NCBI GenBank assembly: GCA_963840275.1 | Contig: CAWIYK010000001.1 | Location: 733,528 to 797,527, forward strand | Source of the DNA: Actinophytocola sp963840275 | GTDB lineage: Bacteria > Actinomycetota > Actinomycetes > Mycobacteriales > Pseudonocardiaceae | DNA length: 64,000 nucleotides | Direction: 5' to 3' | Shown here: positions 33,640 through 41,699 of the stretch, piece by piece | Layout: each line of letters opens with the position of its first letter | How positions within the stretch are numbered: position 1 is the stretch's first letter | Translations under genes and position numbers: made by a program | The notes under the pieces: model-generated | Seen by the model: only the letters and a program-made list of their open reading frames with translations | The model's database searches: none | Told to the model about the DNA's origin: nothing

Positions 33640-33692
33640 TAACGGGACTCTTGTTCCATTAGCGTAGCACTAACGGGACTGCTGTACCGTTA
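33640..33692. promoter_or_regulatory. Two tandem TetR-type operators
   Basis: Site 1, TAACGG...CCATTA (33640-33661), and site 2, TAACGGGACTGCTGTACCGTTA-type palindrome (33671-33692), start exactly 31 bp apart, about three helical turns. They fill the gap between the reductase and TetR genes, and site 2 ends six bases before the TetR ATG. Autoregulation and control of the reductase are the natural reading. Confidence 0.75.
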
Positions 33693-33697
33693 CCCGT

Positions 33698-34324
33698 ATG
33701 GCAGAGGCATCCCAGCGACCGGGTGGGCGCACCGCGCGGGTGCGGGCCGCGGTCCTGCGCGCGGCCGGCGACGTGCTGGCCGAGCAGGGCTTCGCGCACC
33801 TCGACCTCGCCGACCTCGCCCGGCGCGCGGTGGTGGGCAGGACGACCGTGTACCGGCGCTGGGGCACGGTCACCAACGTGGTCACCGACCTGCTCGAGGA
33901 CATGGCGGCCGAGTCGGTGTCGCGCACCGAGACCGGGTCTCTGCTCGGCGACCTGCGGGCGAACGCCCAACTGGTGCTGCGCACGCTGACCGACCCGCGG
34001 CAGGGGCCGCTGTTCAAGGCGGTCATCGCGGCCGCGACCTGCGACGACGACACCGCGGCGGCGCTGCGGCAGTTCTACGCGACCCGGGTCGCGGAGTGGG
34101 CGCCGTGCGTCGAGCAGGCGGTCGAGCGTGGCGAGGCGCCGGCGGGCACCGACGCGGCGGAGGTCGTCCGGGCGGTGTCGGCGCCGCTGTACTACCGCCT
34201 GCTGACCGGTGCCGCGCCACTCGACGACGACGCGGCGGAACGCGCGGCGGTCGCGGCCGCGACGGCGGCCGGCGCGGGGGTGTACGTGACGGACGTGGTC
34301 AGCAGAGCGAGCGGCGCCAGATGA
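33698..34324 (+). CDS. TetR/AcrR family regulator of the adjacent reductase
   Basis: A 208-residue regulator with an N-terminal helix-turn-helix (AVLRAAGDVLAEQGFAHLDL, then VGRTTVYRRWGTVTNVV) and a TetR_C-type helical domain. The 5' leader is almost absent: the ATG lies six bases after the second operator, so a leaderless or very short leader transcript is likely. The 3' end overlaps the next, convergent gene by 26 bp. Confidence 0.87.
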   Translation: MAEASQRPGGRTARVRAAVLRAAGDVLAEQGFAHLDLADLARRAVVGRTTVYRRWGTVTNVVTDLLEDMAAESVSRTETGSLLGDLRANAQLVLRTLTDPRQGPLFKAVIAAATCDDDTAAALRQFYATRVAEWAPCVEQAVERGEAPAGTDAAEVVRAVSAPLYYRLLTGAAPLDDDAAERAAVAAATAAGAGVYVTDVVSRASGAR

Positions 34325-34748
34325 GGGCCTCGGCGGGGGTCGCGGACATGGTGTCGTAGTCGATGTCCGCCTCCTCCGGCTCGCCGTCGGCCATGCGGTA
34401 GGGGAGCAGGACCGTGATGGCCATGCTGTCGGCGTGCTCGAGGTGCACCATGATCGCGTCCGCCTTCCCGCTGGTCACGTCGCTCACGAGCGCGGCGGCG
34501 CGCAGCTCGGCGGCCTCGGCGGACATCCCGGTGACCAGGCTCGTCAGCACCTCGGACGGGTTCGGGGTCTCCTCGCCGGGGTCGGCGGCGAAGACCTGCT
34601 CCTCGCCCTCACGGGTGATCGCCGCGCCGTACGGGTAGAACTCGCCGTGCCGCCGCAGCATCTCGTCCGCGAACGGCAGCACGGTGTTCAGCAGGCGGTC
34701 CAGATCGGACTGGACGTGCTCTGAGGTGGTGTCCCGCCAGGAAGTCAC
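34299..34748 (-). CDS. Hypothetical protein (149 residues)
   Basis: A soluble, acidic protein starting at GTG 34748 (VTSWRDTTSEHVQSDLDRLL). It has a coherent alpha/beta pattern (FYPYGAAITREGEEQVFAADPG, AAALVSDVTSGKADAIMVHLEH) and ends ATPAEALIWRRSLC. The layout of a strand-rich core with a conserved FYPYGA segment recalls small actinobacterial proteins of unknown function that resemble immunity or SUKH-like folds, but I cannot name a family. It converges on the TetR gene. Confidence 0.65.
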   Translation of the reverse strand: MTSWRDTTSEHVQSDLDRLLNTVLPFADEMLRRHGEFYPYGAAITREGEEQVFAADPGEETPNPSEVLTSLVTGMSAEAAELRAAALVSDVTSGKADAIMVHLEHADSMAITVLLPYRMADGEPEEADIDYDTMSATPAEALIWRRSLC

Positions 34749-34765
34749 CGTCGCATTCTGCCTCG

Positions 34766-34984
34766 TCACCTGCTGGGTCGGACGTTCTGGTTCAGGTGGA
34801 GGACGTTCTCCGGGTCGTAGGCGTCCTTGACCTCGGTGAGCCGCGCGAGCTTCGCCGGCGGGTACGCGCGGTGCACGCCCTCGGCGCCGTCGTCGGTCAG
34901 CGCGTTCACGTACACGCCGCTCGCGAACGGCAGCATCGCCGCGCCGGCCGCCCGCGCGGCCGCCATCCGCGACTCGTCCTCGCG
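34766..34984 (-). pseudogene. C-terminal fragment of a BBE-type FAD-linked oxidase
   Basis: Only the last 70 or so codons remain: SGVYVNALTDDGAEG, then YPPAKLARLTEVKDAYDPEN and LHLNQNVRPS. This is the berberine-bridge-like C-terminus of FAD-dependent oxidases of 450-500 residues. The rest of the gene has been replaced by the MocR fragment read on the opposite strand, so this is a deletion junction. Confidence 0.7.
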
Positions 34985-35986
34985 CGGGTCCCGCGAGGGC
35001 TACCTCACGAGTCGCGCCGGCGGGTACACCCACGTCGTGATCGGTCCGGAACCCGCGCCGCCGTCCGAGTCGGCCGCCGTGCCCGCCCCGAGGGTCGACT
35101 TCGGGTACGGCTACGCGGACGTCGCCCACTTCCCGCGTGCCGCCTGGCTGCGGTCGGTGCGCCGGGTGCTGACCGAGGCGCCGAACGACCGGTTCGGCTA
35201 CCCGAGCGGGCGCGTGGTGCCGGAGCTGCGGGAGGCGCTCGCCGCATACCTCAACCGCGTGCGCGGCACCGCCGTGCGGCCGGAGCACCTGGTGATCTCC
35301 AACGGGTACGCGCAGGGATCCCGCCGCGATCGCCGCGATCGCCGCGGTCGCCGCGGGCGGCCGGCCTCGACGCGGACGCGCTGGTGCTGACGCCGTCGCA
35401 CCAGTGGCCGACCGGCGCGGTGCTGTCGGCCGAGTCGCGGGCCGCGGTGCTGCGATGGGCGCGGGCGCGCGGGCGCGGTGGTGCTCGAGGACGACTACGA
35501 CGCGGAGTACCGCTACGACCGGCGCCGATCGGGGCGATGCAGGGCCTCGCGCCGGACCTGGTGGTGTACGCGGGATCGGCGAGCAAGACGCTCGCGCCGG
35601 GCATGCGGCTCGGGATCGCCCGCGCTGGACCGGCTGACGTTCGCCGACTTCCTGTCCCACGGCGAGTTCGACCGGCACTGCGCCGGATGCGGCCGCTGTA
35701 CCGGCGGCGGGACACGTTGCTCGCGGCACTCGCACAACGGCTGCCCGACTTCGAGCCGGTCGGCATCGCCGCCGGGCTGCACCTCGTGACGTGGCTGCCG
35801 CCGGGGCTGTCGGAGGACCGGCTGGGCGCCGCGGCCGAGGCCGACGGGGTGCGGATCAACGGGGTGACGCCCTACCGCATGTCACCGGGGCGGCCCGGGC
35901 TGATCTTCGGTTACGCGATGCTGAGCGAGCGCGAGATCACCGAGGGGGTCGCGACACTCGCCCGGGCAATGATTCGGGGGCTGTGA
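34984..35986 (+). pseudogene. Decayed MocR/PdxR-type regulator-aminotransferase
   Basis: Pieces of a MocR protein in changing frames. GYLTSRAG is the end of the winged-helix domain, followed by the aminotransferase stretch FGYGYADVAHFPRAAWLRS, RFGYPSGRVVPELREAL and HLVISNGYAQG. After a gap come LVLTPSHQWPTGAVL, LEDDYDAEYRYDR, the PLP-lysine region GSASKTLAPGMRLGI and an intact C-terminus (LPDFEPVGIAAGLHLVTWLP onward). The DNA-binding N-terminus is lost at the junction with the oxidase fragment. At least three frame changes are needed, so it is not functional as read. The last codons lie in the terminator stem. Confidence 0.75.
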
Positions 35987-36008
35987 CCTTTGTGTGGTCA
36001 CAGCCCCC
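35976..36008. terminator. Bidirectional stem-loop terminator
   Basis: GGGGGCTGTGACC and its perfect complement flank TTTGTGT (13-bp stem, 7-base loop) between two convergent genes. It would end transcripts from both the MocR remnant and the snapalysin gene. Confidence 0.85.
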
Positions 36009-36032
36009 GCTCCGGTTCGGCGCGCCGGATCG

Positions 36033-36590
36033 TCAGTACGCGCCGGCCGGAATCTTCTCGTCGATCCGCTTCATCTCACCGCGGGCCTGGAGGCCGTTGG
36101 CCCACAGGTTCTCGACCTGTGCCGACTCAGCGGCGTTCGGGTTCGCGTTGGTGCAGGAGGTGCCAGGACCGCCGCCCGACATCAGCTCGGAGCACGGGCC
36201 CTGGTAGTGGTCCGGCAGGCCGAGCGCGTGCCCGGTCTCGTGCGCGGTGATCCGGACCTGCGCGTACTGACCCATCTGCGTGTGGTCGAGGAAGATGTAG
36301 CCGTTGCCGTGGCCGTCGGTGTAGGCGTACGAGCCGCTCGGGTCGTCGCCCTCGTAGAAGTCCAGGGTGGCGGCGGCCGCGTTCTCGACCAGCTGCACGT
36401 TGCCGACGGCCGCGTTCCAGTTCGCCGCGCCAGAGCGGATCTGGTTCGCGTAGGTCGGGGCGCCGGAGGTGTCGTAGTAGACGGTCACCGCCTGGGGCGT
36501 GACGTCGGCCGCCGCGCTGGGGGCAACGGCAACGGATGTGCCGACCAACGCCGCGCCGGCGGCGATGGAGACAAAGATCTTCCTGATCAT
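36033..36590 (-). CDS. Snapalysin-type secreted zinc metalloprotease (M7)
   Basis: A 185-residue exported protease. A signal peptide (MIRKIFVSIAAGAALVGTS) covers about residues 1-28. The zinc motif ITAHETGHALGLPDHY gives HExxH plus the third ligand Asp of the M7 family. PCSELMSGGGPGTSCTNANPNAAE provides the disulfide and Met-turn. Length agrees with Streptomyces small neutral protease. The ATG 36590 follows GAGGTG; the longer frame from 36632 has no signal. In Streptomyces a LysR-type activator lies beside snapalysin; none is present here, where a calcium-binding protein gene is divergent instead. Confidence 0.9.
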   Translation of the reverse strand: MIRKIFVSIAAGAALVGTSVAVAPSAAADVTPQAVTVYYDTSGAPTYANQIRSGAANWNAAVGNVQLVENAAAATLDFYEGDDPSGSYAYTDGHGNGYIFLDHTQMGQYAQVRITAHETGHALGLPDHYQGPCSELMSGGGPGTSCTNANPNAAESAQVENLWANGLQARGEMKRIDEKIPAGAY

Positions 36591-36874
36591 GAAGCACCTC
36601 GCCAGTGAGTGTGTTCTTTGCAGGGCGGCCACACGGGCCTGACAAGGACGTTAGAAAGCGCATACAGTTAGCTGCACCGACTTTCGTCGGTATTCCGGCT
36701 TGGGAAATTGCCAGGCATTTCGGCGTGTTGACAGCAAGAACACGAAGTGGTGGGATCTACCACCCGAATGCCGGGAAACGCCACCGAAAGTGGGTCCGTT
36801 GTGGTCCGGTCGGGGAGTTCCCGATACCCGGGTGGCCAATTGTCGTCCGCGCCCCGGCGGACAAGGCTTGGCCC
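36591..36874. promoter_or_regulatory. Divergent intergenic region between protease and EF-hand genes
   Basis: 284 bp, noticeably richer in A/T than its surroundings, with no coding pattern on either strand. A possible promoter for the EF-hand gene is TTGACA (36728-36733), 17 bp, TGGGAT (36751-36756). No clear palindrome was seen. Confidence 0.4.
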
Positions 36875-37432
36875 ATGGCGAGTGAGTTGCAGCGGCGCAA
36901 GACCGCCGTGGTGTTCGGTGCGATGGATGTCGACTCCGACGGGTTCCTGACCAGGTCAGACTTCGTGGCCCTTGCCGCGCGGTGGACCGAGAACCGTGGT
37001 CTGGCAACGGGTTCGGCCCGGGCCGACCGGCTGTCCGCGATCATGATGGGGTGGTGGGAGACGCTGCTCGCGGCGTCGGACACCGATCGGGACGACAAGG
37101 TGACACTCGACGAGGTGCTGCTCGTCGTGGACCAGTTGGCGGCCGACCCGGCGCCGGTGGTCGCGACCGCGGACGCGATGTTCGAGGCCGTCGACGAGAA
37201 CGACGACGACCGCATCTCGGCGGCCGAGTACCGGCAGCTGATCGAGACGTGGACCGGCGCGGAGACCGACACCGACGAGGTCTTCGGGCTGCTCGACCTC
37301 GACGGCGACGGGCATCTGTCCATGACGGAGTTCCGGTCGCTGTGGACCGAGTTCTGGGCCGGTGACGACCCGAACGCGGCCGGCACCTGGGTGTTCGGCC
37401 GGTTCGAGCTGCCCATGCAGACGGTCGGCTAG
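36875..37432 (+). CDS. Four-EF-hand calcium-binding protein (calerythrin-like)
   Basis: A 185-residue soluble protein with four EF-hand loops: DVDSDGFLTRSD (from residue 18), DTDRDDKVTLDE (about 69), DENDDDRISAAE (about 107) and DLDGDGHLSMTE (about 141). Spacing in two pairs matches the sarcoplasmic/calerythrin type known from Saccharopolyspora. There is no signal peptide, so it is a cytoplasmic calcium buffer or sensor. The ATG at 36875 follows AAGG. The stop overlaps that of the convergent gene. Confidence 0.88.
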   Translation: MASELQRRKTAVVFGAMDVDSDGFLTRSDFVALAARWTENRGLATGSARADRLSAIMMGWWETLLAASDTDRDDKVTLDEVLLVVDQLAADPAPVVATADAMFEAVDENDDDRISAAEYRQLIETWTGAETDTDEVFGLLDLDGDGHLSMTEFRSLWTEFWAGDDPNAAGTWVFGRFELPMQTVG

Positions 37433-40400
37433 CGGCCGCCCGCCGCGGCCGCCGGTGCCGCGACCAGGTCGAGTGTGTGCCTGGTCGTGACCCCGTTGAC
37501 GGTCACCGCGATCGTCACCGTAGACGGGCGCAGCGCGGTCAGCTCGCCGGTCGACGGGTCGAAGACCGCGGTGTGGTAACGCTTCGCGTCCCGCATCGGT
37601 CCGATGTGGACGTTCGGCGACGCCGACCACCGCGCGGACACCGGGTAGGCGACCGGCACGGCGCGCGTGCCCTGCTTCACCTCCGCGGTCACCACCGTGG
37701 ACCGTCCAACGGGGAGGGTGTCCGGCGCGGTCACGGTGAGCGTGTCGACATGCGGGCGGACCTCGGCGGCCAACCAGTCGCCGGGCTCGCCGCGCCGGTC
37801 GACACCCCACAGCGACCACCCGGTGAAGCCGCCTTCCGCCGGCAGGGTCGAGGGGTTCTTGCCGGAGTTGCCGTTGATGAAGTAGGGCACGCCGTCGACG
37901 TGGCTCGCGTGGAACGTGCCGACGTGCGCGCCGAGGAACGCGGTGCCCTTGCCGGTGCGGTCCTGGAAGTCGGACAGCCAGGACTCGATGGTCGCGGCCT
38001 CCTTGCGGTCGGACAGCTCACTCGCGCGCGCCGGGGTCGGGTCGCGCGGCGGCACGTGCTCCACCAGCACCAGACTCCGGACGCTCCGGTCCTTCGCCGC
38101 CCGGTCCAGCTCGGTGCGCAGGCGGCCGAGCTGGGTCCAGTCGCTCGCCCTGATGTTGATGCCGGACGTGTCCATGGTGATGAACCGGGTGCCGCGGTGG
38201 TCGATGATCTGTTGCGTGTCACCGAAGACGGCGCGGAAGTTGTCGAGGCTGTTGTCGCCGCGCTCGTGGTTGCCCGGCACGTAGTGGTAGGGCAGCTGCC
38301 CGGCCAGCTCCTCGTCGAGTATTCGCTTGGCGAGCGCGAAGTCCGCCGGGGACGCCTCGTCGACGAGGTCGCCGTTGACGATCAGGAAGTCCGGTTTCGC
38401 GGCCAGGATCTCCCGCAGCGTGCGGCGTGCGTTGCGGACGATGTCGCTGTCCGGGTCGCGGGCGACGAACTGCGCGTCGGACATCACCGCGAACCGCCAG
38501 TCGCCGCCCGCGGCCGAGTGGATGACCGGGTCCCTCACCACAGGAGTCGGTGGCACGTCGAGCGGCGGCGGCACCATCGCGGTGATCCCGTCGATCACGA
38601 TGTCACCCTGGTAGCTCGCGGTGGCGACCGTCTCGGCCGCGTAGAAACGCCGCAGGGTCAACGGGTACGCGGTGCCGGCGGGCACCGCGAACTCCAGCTG
38701 CTGCCACCCCGTGTACGTGAGGTAGCCGCCGCGGAACGCGGGCAGCAGGACGCCGTTCCCGTCCCACACCTGGAGACTGGCCCATTCACCCTTGCCGGTC
38801 GAGTTCACCCACAGTCGGATCGCCTTGGGCTGCCCGGGAAGCGTGAGCCCGGTCGGGGCGACGGCGCCGCCGGTGCGGGTGCCGGTGCTCTGCGTGAAGT
38901 CGTAGGTCAGGCGCAGGCCCTGGCCGTCGTGGCCGGCGACGGGGGCGATCGCGCCGGTGGCCCGCTCGCCGAGGAACTGCCAGCCGGTCGGGTCGTCGAA
39001 GTTCGCGACCGAGACCTCGGTGAGCCCGACGGTCACCGGCAGGATCGACCGCTTGCCGCGCACGTCGATCGTGACGAGTGCGGAACCGTTCTGCTGCTTG
39101 GCCTTGACGGTGTACTGGCCGTCGGCGTCCGGTGTGATGTCGAGGAGGTTCCGGTCGTAGGTGAGCTGGACGTCGGCGGGCTCGACGGGTGCGCTGTCGC
39201 CGTCCTCGTCGTAACCGAGGACACCGAACGTGGCCGACTCGTCCTGCCCGGTGAGCGCGAGCTGCTCGCGGCTGGGTGCCGTGCGGGCGACCGGGCCGAG
39301 GACGGTCAGGTCGACCTCGCCGCGTGCGTGCCGATCCTCGGCGACAACCGTGGTGTCACCGGGTTTCCTGGCGGTGAACACGCCGTTGTGGACGGTGCCG
39401 TGCCGGCCGTCGGTGCGCCAGCGCGGGTTTCCCGCCGCCGGCCCGTAGGTCTCGTCGTAGCCGGCGGCCGTGAGGGTCCTGGTGAGTCCACTCAGGACTC
39501 GGTCGGGGTGGCTCGGCGCCACCGTCGACGCGCCGGACGCGCGGGTCGGGTCGATGGCGGTCTCGACCCAGAACGCCTCGAGGTGCCCGGAACCCCGCGG
39601 GGCGAACAGGCCGAGCCCGTTGGGCACGGGCCGCTGCGCGCCGTCGGACGGTCGGTTCTCCAGCTGGGCGGTCGCGGCGCCGGGCTCGCGGGCGGCGATC
39701 GTGGTGGAGCCGCCGCCGTCGAGGTTGACCGCGCTGTGGGCGCCGAGGTCGACCATCATGTTCGCCAGCTCGTCGAGACCGAGTCCCTCGGCGAACGCGG
39801 GCTGGCGGCCGTCGGCGGAGAGGACGAACATCCGCTTGCCGTCACGGGAGAAGCCGAGCGCGGTGCGCGGCGCGGCCGGCACGTTGTTGCTCTGACTGGC
39901 TTTCTGAGCCACCCCGTCGACGACGAGGAGCTGCCGGCCGTTGATGGCGGCGTGGATCTTCTGACCCTCGGCGGTGCGGGCCCGGTAGTCGATGCTGACG
40001 GGGTCGCCCGGTGCGAGTGTCTTCAGCGCGGCGGCGCCGGCGTCCCGGCCGACGAGCATCAGCGTGCCGGCGGGGATCGGGCCCTCGCCCGCGGTGTCGC
40101 GCACGGCCGTGACCGTGTTGTTCGTGACCTCGACCTCGGTGACGGCGGTCGCGTCCTGGGTGGCGCGGCAGCGGCAGTAGGTGCCCCAGAGAGGGGTGAA
40201 CGCCTCGATGCCGTCGGCCTTGACGGTGGGCTTGTTGACACCGTCGAGCGCGAGATCCTGTGCCGGCGTCTTGATGGTCCCCTGGAAGAGCACCTCGCCG
40301 ATGTCCCCGATGCCGCGCTCGTCGAAGATCGCCGACGACTGCCGCCAGGTGACCTCCGAGTCCGGCGACTGGATGACCTGCCCGTCCTGGATCCCGACGC

Positions 40401-40857
40401 CGAGCGGAGCGGTGGAGTTGTTGATGTCGAAGAAGTCGCCGTTCACGGCGGCCACCGCGCCGGCCCGGTCGGCCTGCGTCGTCAGCGGCTCGCCCTTGGC
40501 CACCTGCCCGGGGAACAGGTAGTCGACGGCGGTGCCCTTGGTCAGGTCGACCGTGAGGCTGTCGCCCTGCAGCCACGTCGGGGCGCCGGTGAAGGCGTCC
40601 GGGCCGTACCGGTCGAAGGAGCGCAGGGTGACGCCGGGGGCGACCGGCCGGGTGCGGGTGTCCGTCTCGATCCTCGGCTCGGCCGCCGCGGCCCTGGTCC
40701 GCGCGGCGGACAGGAAGTCGTCGCCGGGCCAGAGCGCGGAGTCACTGGTCGAGGCGTGGGGGTCCGGCAGCGGCGCGGCGCTCGCGGCGGGCGCGACGGC
40801 GAGGACAGAAGCGGCGGCGGCAAGCACCGCGAGCAGGCGTAACGGCGTCTTCGGCAC
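37429..40857 (-). CDS. Secreted phosphodiester glycosidase (NAGPA domain)-metallophosphoesterase fusion
   Basis: A 1142-residue exported protein. A signal peptide follows GTG 40857 (VPKTPLRLLAVLAAAASVLA). An NAGPA-type domain spans about residues 60-390, with VAAVNGDFFDINNS and VNLDGGGSTTIAARE. A middle part has immunoglobulin-like and jelly-roll segments (FWVETAIDP...DDPTGWQFLGE). A calcineurin-like phosphoesterase follows, roughly 770-1020, with MSDAQFV, IVNGDLVDE, YVPGNHERGDNS, LVLVEHVPPRDP and GAHVGTFHASHV, then a C-terminal Ig-like domain. It would act outside the cell on sugar-phosphate diesters, such as wall teichoic-type polymers, and remove the phosphate for uptake. The substrate is inferred. 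Confidence 0.83.
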   Translation of the reverse strand: MPKTPLRLLAVLAAAASVLAVAPAASAAPLPDPHASTSDSALWPGDDFLSAARTRAAAAEPRIETDTRTRPVAPGVTLRSFDRYGPDAFTGAPTWLQGDSLTVDLTKGTAVDYLFPGQVAKGEPLTTQADRAGAVAAVNGDFFDINNSTAPLGVGIQDGQVIQSPDSEVTWRQSSAIFDERGIGDIGEVLFQGTIKTPAQDLALDGVNKPTVKADGIEAFTPLWGTYCRCRATQDATAVTEVEVTNNTVTAVRDTAGEGPIPAGTLMLVGRDAGAAALKTLAPGDPVSIDYRARTAEGQKIHAAINGRQLLVVDGVAQKASQSNNVPAAPRTALGFSRDGKRMFVLSADGRQPAFAEGLGLDELANMMVDLGAHSAVNLDGGGSTTIAAREPGAATAQLENRPSDGAQRPVPNGLGLFAPRGSGHLEAFWVETAIDPTRASGASTVAPSHPDRVLSGLTRTLTAAGYDETYGPAAGNPRWRTDGRHGTVHNGVFTARKPGDTTVVAEDRHARGEVDLTVLGPVARTAPSREQLALTGQDESATFGVLGYDEDGDSAPVEPADVQLTYDRNLLDITPDADGQYTVKAKQQNGSALVTIDVRGKRSILPVTVGLTEVSVANFDDPTGWQFLGERATGAIAPVAGHDGQGLRLTYDFTQSTGTRTGGAVAPTGLTLPGQPKAIRLWVNSTGKGEWASLQVWDGNGVLLPAFRGGYLTYTGWQQLEFAVPAGTAYPLTLRRFYAAETVATASYQGDIVIDGITAMVPPPLDVPPTPVVRDPVIHSAAGGDWRFAVMSDAQFVARDPDSDIVRNARRTLREILAAKPDFLIVNGDLVDEASPADFALAKRILDEELAGQLPYHYVPGNHERGDNSLDNFRAVFGDTQQIIDHRGTRFITMDTSGINIRASDWTQLGRLRTELDRAAKDRSVRSLVLVEHVPPRDPTPARASELSDRKEAATIESWLSDFQDRTGKGTAFLGAHVGTFHASHVDGVPYFINGNSGKNPSTLPAEGGFTGWSLWGVDRRGEPGDWLAAEVRPHVDTLTVTAPDTLPVGRSTVVTAEVKQGTRAVPVAYPVSARWSASPNVHIGPMRDAKRYHTAVFDPSTGELTALRPSTVTIAVTVNGVTTRHTLDLVAAPAAAAGGR

Positions 40858-40905
40858 AGGCTGAGTGTGCCGCCGCCGTCGGAGATTTACCAGACCCGAA
40901 GATGA

Positions 40906-40923
40906 CCGGAAAGAAAATTCCGG
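40906..40923. promoter_or_regulatory. Inverted repeat in the divergent gap before the GntR gene
   Basis: CCGGAA-AGAAAA-TTCCGG, perfect 6-bp arms. Candidate operator for the adjacent GntR protein or a leader hairpin of the phosphoesterase gene. TACACT (40981-40986) further on is a reasonable -10 element for the GntR gene. Confidence 0.35.
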
Positions 40924-41021
40924 ATGACTGCCGGGCGTTCCGTTCTCGATCACTCGCGGAGCTGTTCTGGGCGTAGCGGATACACTCTTGATGTCGCAGG
41001 TCAGAGTGGTTGGAGGCAGTC

Positions 41022-41699
41022 GTGGGTCCGGACGCGGAGGTGGCCGCCGATCGACGGCTGCTGGATCGGACCTCCACGGTGGAGCTGCTCGCCGACATCC
41101 TCCGGGAGCGGATCATCAAGGGCGTCTACCAGCCCGGCGAACGGCTGGCGGAGGAGACGATCGTCAAGTCGCTCAAGGTTTCGCGGAACACGCTTCGCGA
41201 GGCGTTCCGTCTGCTGACCCACGAGCGGCTGCTGGTCCACGAGCTGAACCGCGGGGTCTTCGTCCGCAAGCTGACCGTCGAGGACGTGATCGACGTGTAC
41301 CGCGTGCGGAAGCTGGTCGAGTGCACCGCGGTGCGCAACCTCGACGGGCGGCCACCGCAGGCCGACGACATGGTGGCGGCCGTGGCGGCCGGCGACCTCG
41401 CCATGAAGAAGAAGGACTGGCGTGCGCTCGGCACCGCGAACATGATGTTCCACCAGGCCGTCGGCGCCCTCTCGACGAGCCCGAGGGTCGACGAGCTGAT
41501 GCGCGGCATCCTCGCCGAGCTGCGCCTCGTCTTCCACACCATGGCCGACCCCCGCCGGTTCCACGAGCCCTACCTCGAACGCAACAAGGAGATCCTCGCG
41601 GCCATCGAGGCGGGGGACGGGCACGGCGCCGAGCGGCTGCTGATCAAGTACCTGGACGACTCGGAGCACCAGATCGTCGAGGCGTACCGGACCGCCTGA
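41022..41699 (+). CDS. GntR family regulator, FCD (FadR) subgroup
   Basis: A 225-residue regulator. The N-terminal winged helix has ILRERIIKGVYQPGERLAEE and LKVSRNTLREAFRLL; the C-terminal all-helical FCD domain has ligand/metal-type residues (FHQAVGAL, RRFHEPYLERNKEILAAIEAGD). GTG 41022 follows TTGGAGG. The 3' end overlaps the convergent oxoprolinase gene by 56 bp. FCD regulators usually sense carboxylic acids, so 5-oxoproline or glutamate is a sensible ligand; this is inference from position. Confidence 0.87.
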   Translation: MGPDAEVAADRRLLDRTSTVELLADILRERIIKGVYQPGERLAEETIVKSLKVSRNTLREAFRLLTHERLLVHELNRGVFVRKLTVEDVIDVYRVRKLVECTAVRNLDGRPPQADDMVAAVAAGDLAMKKKDWRALGTANMMFHQAVGALSTSPRVDELMRGILAELRLVFHTMADPRRFHEPYLERNKEILAAIEAGDGHGAERLLIKYLDDSEHQIVEAYRTA

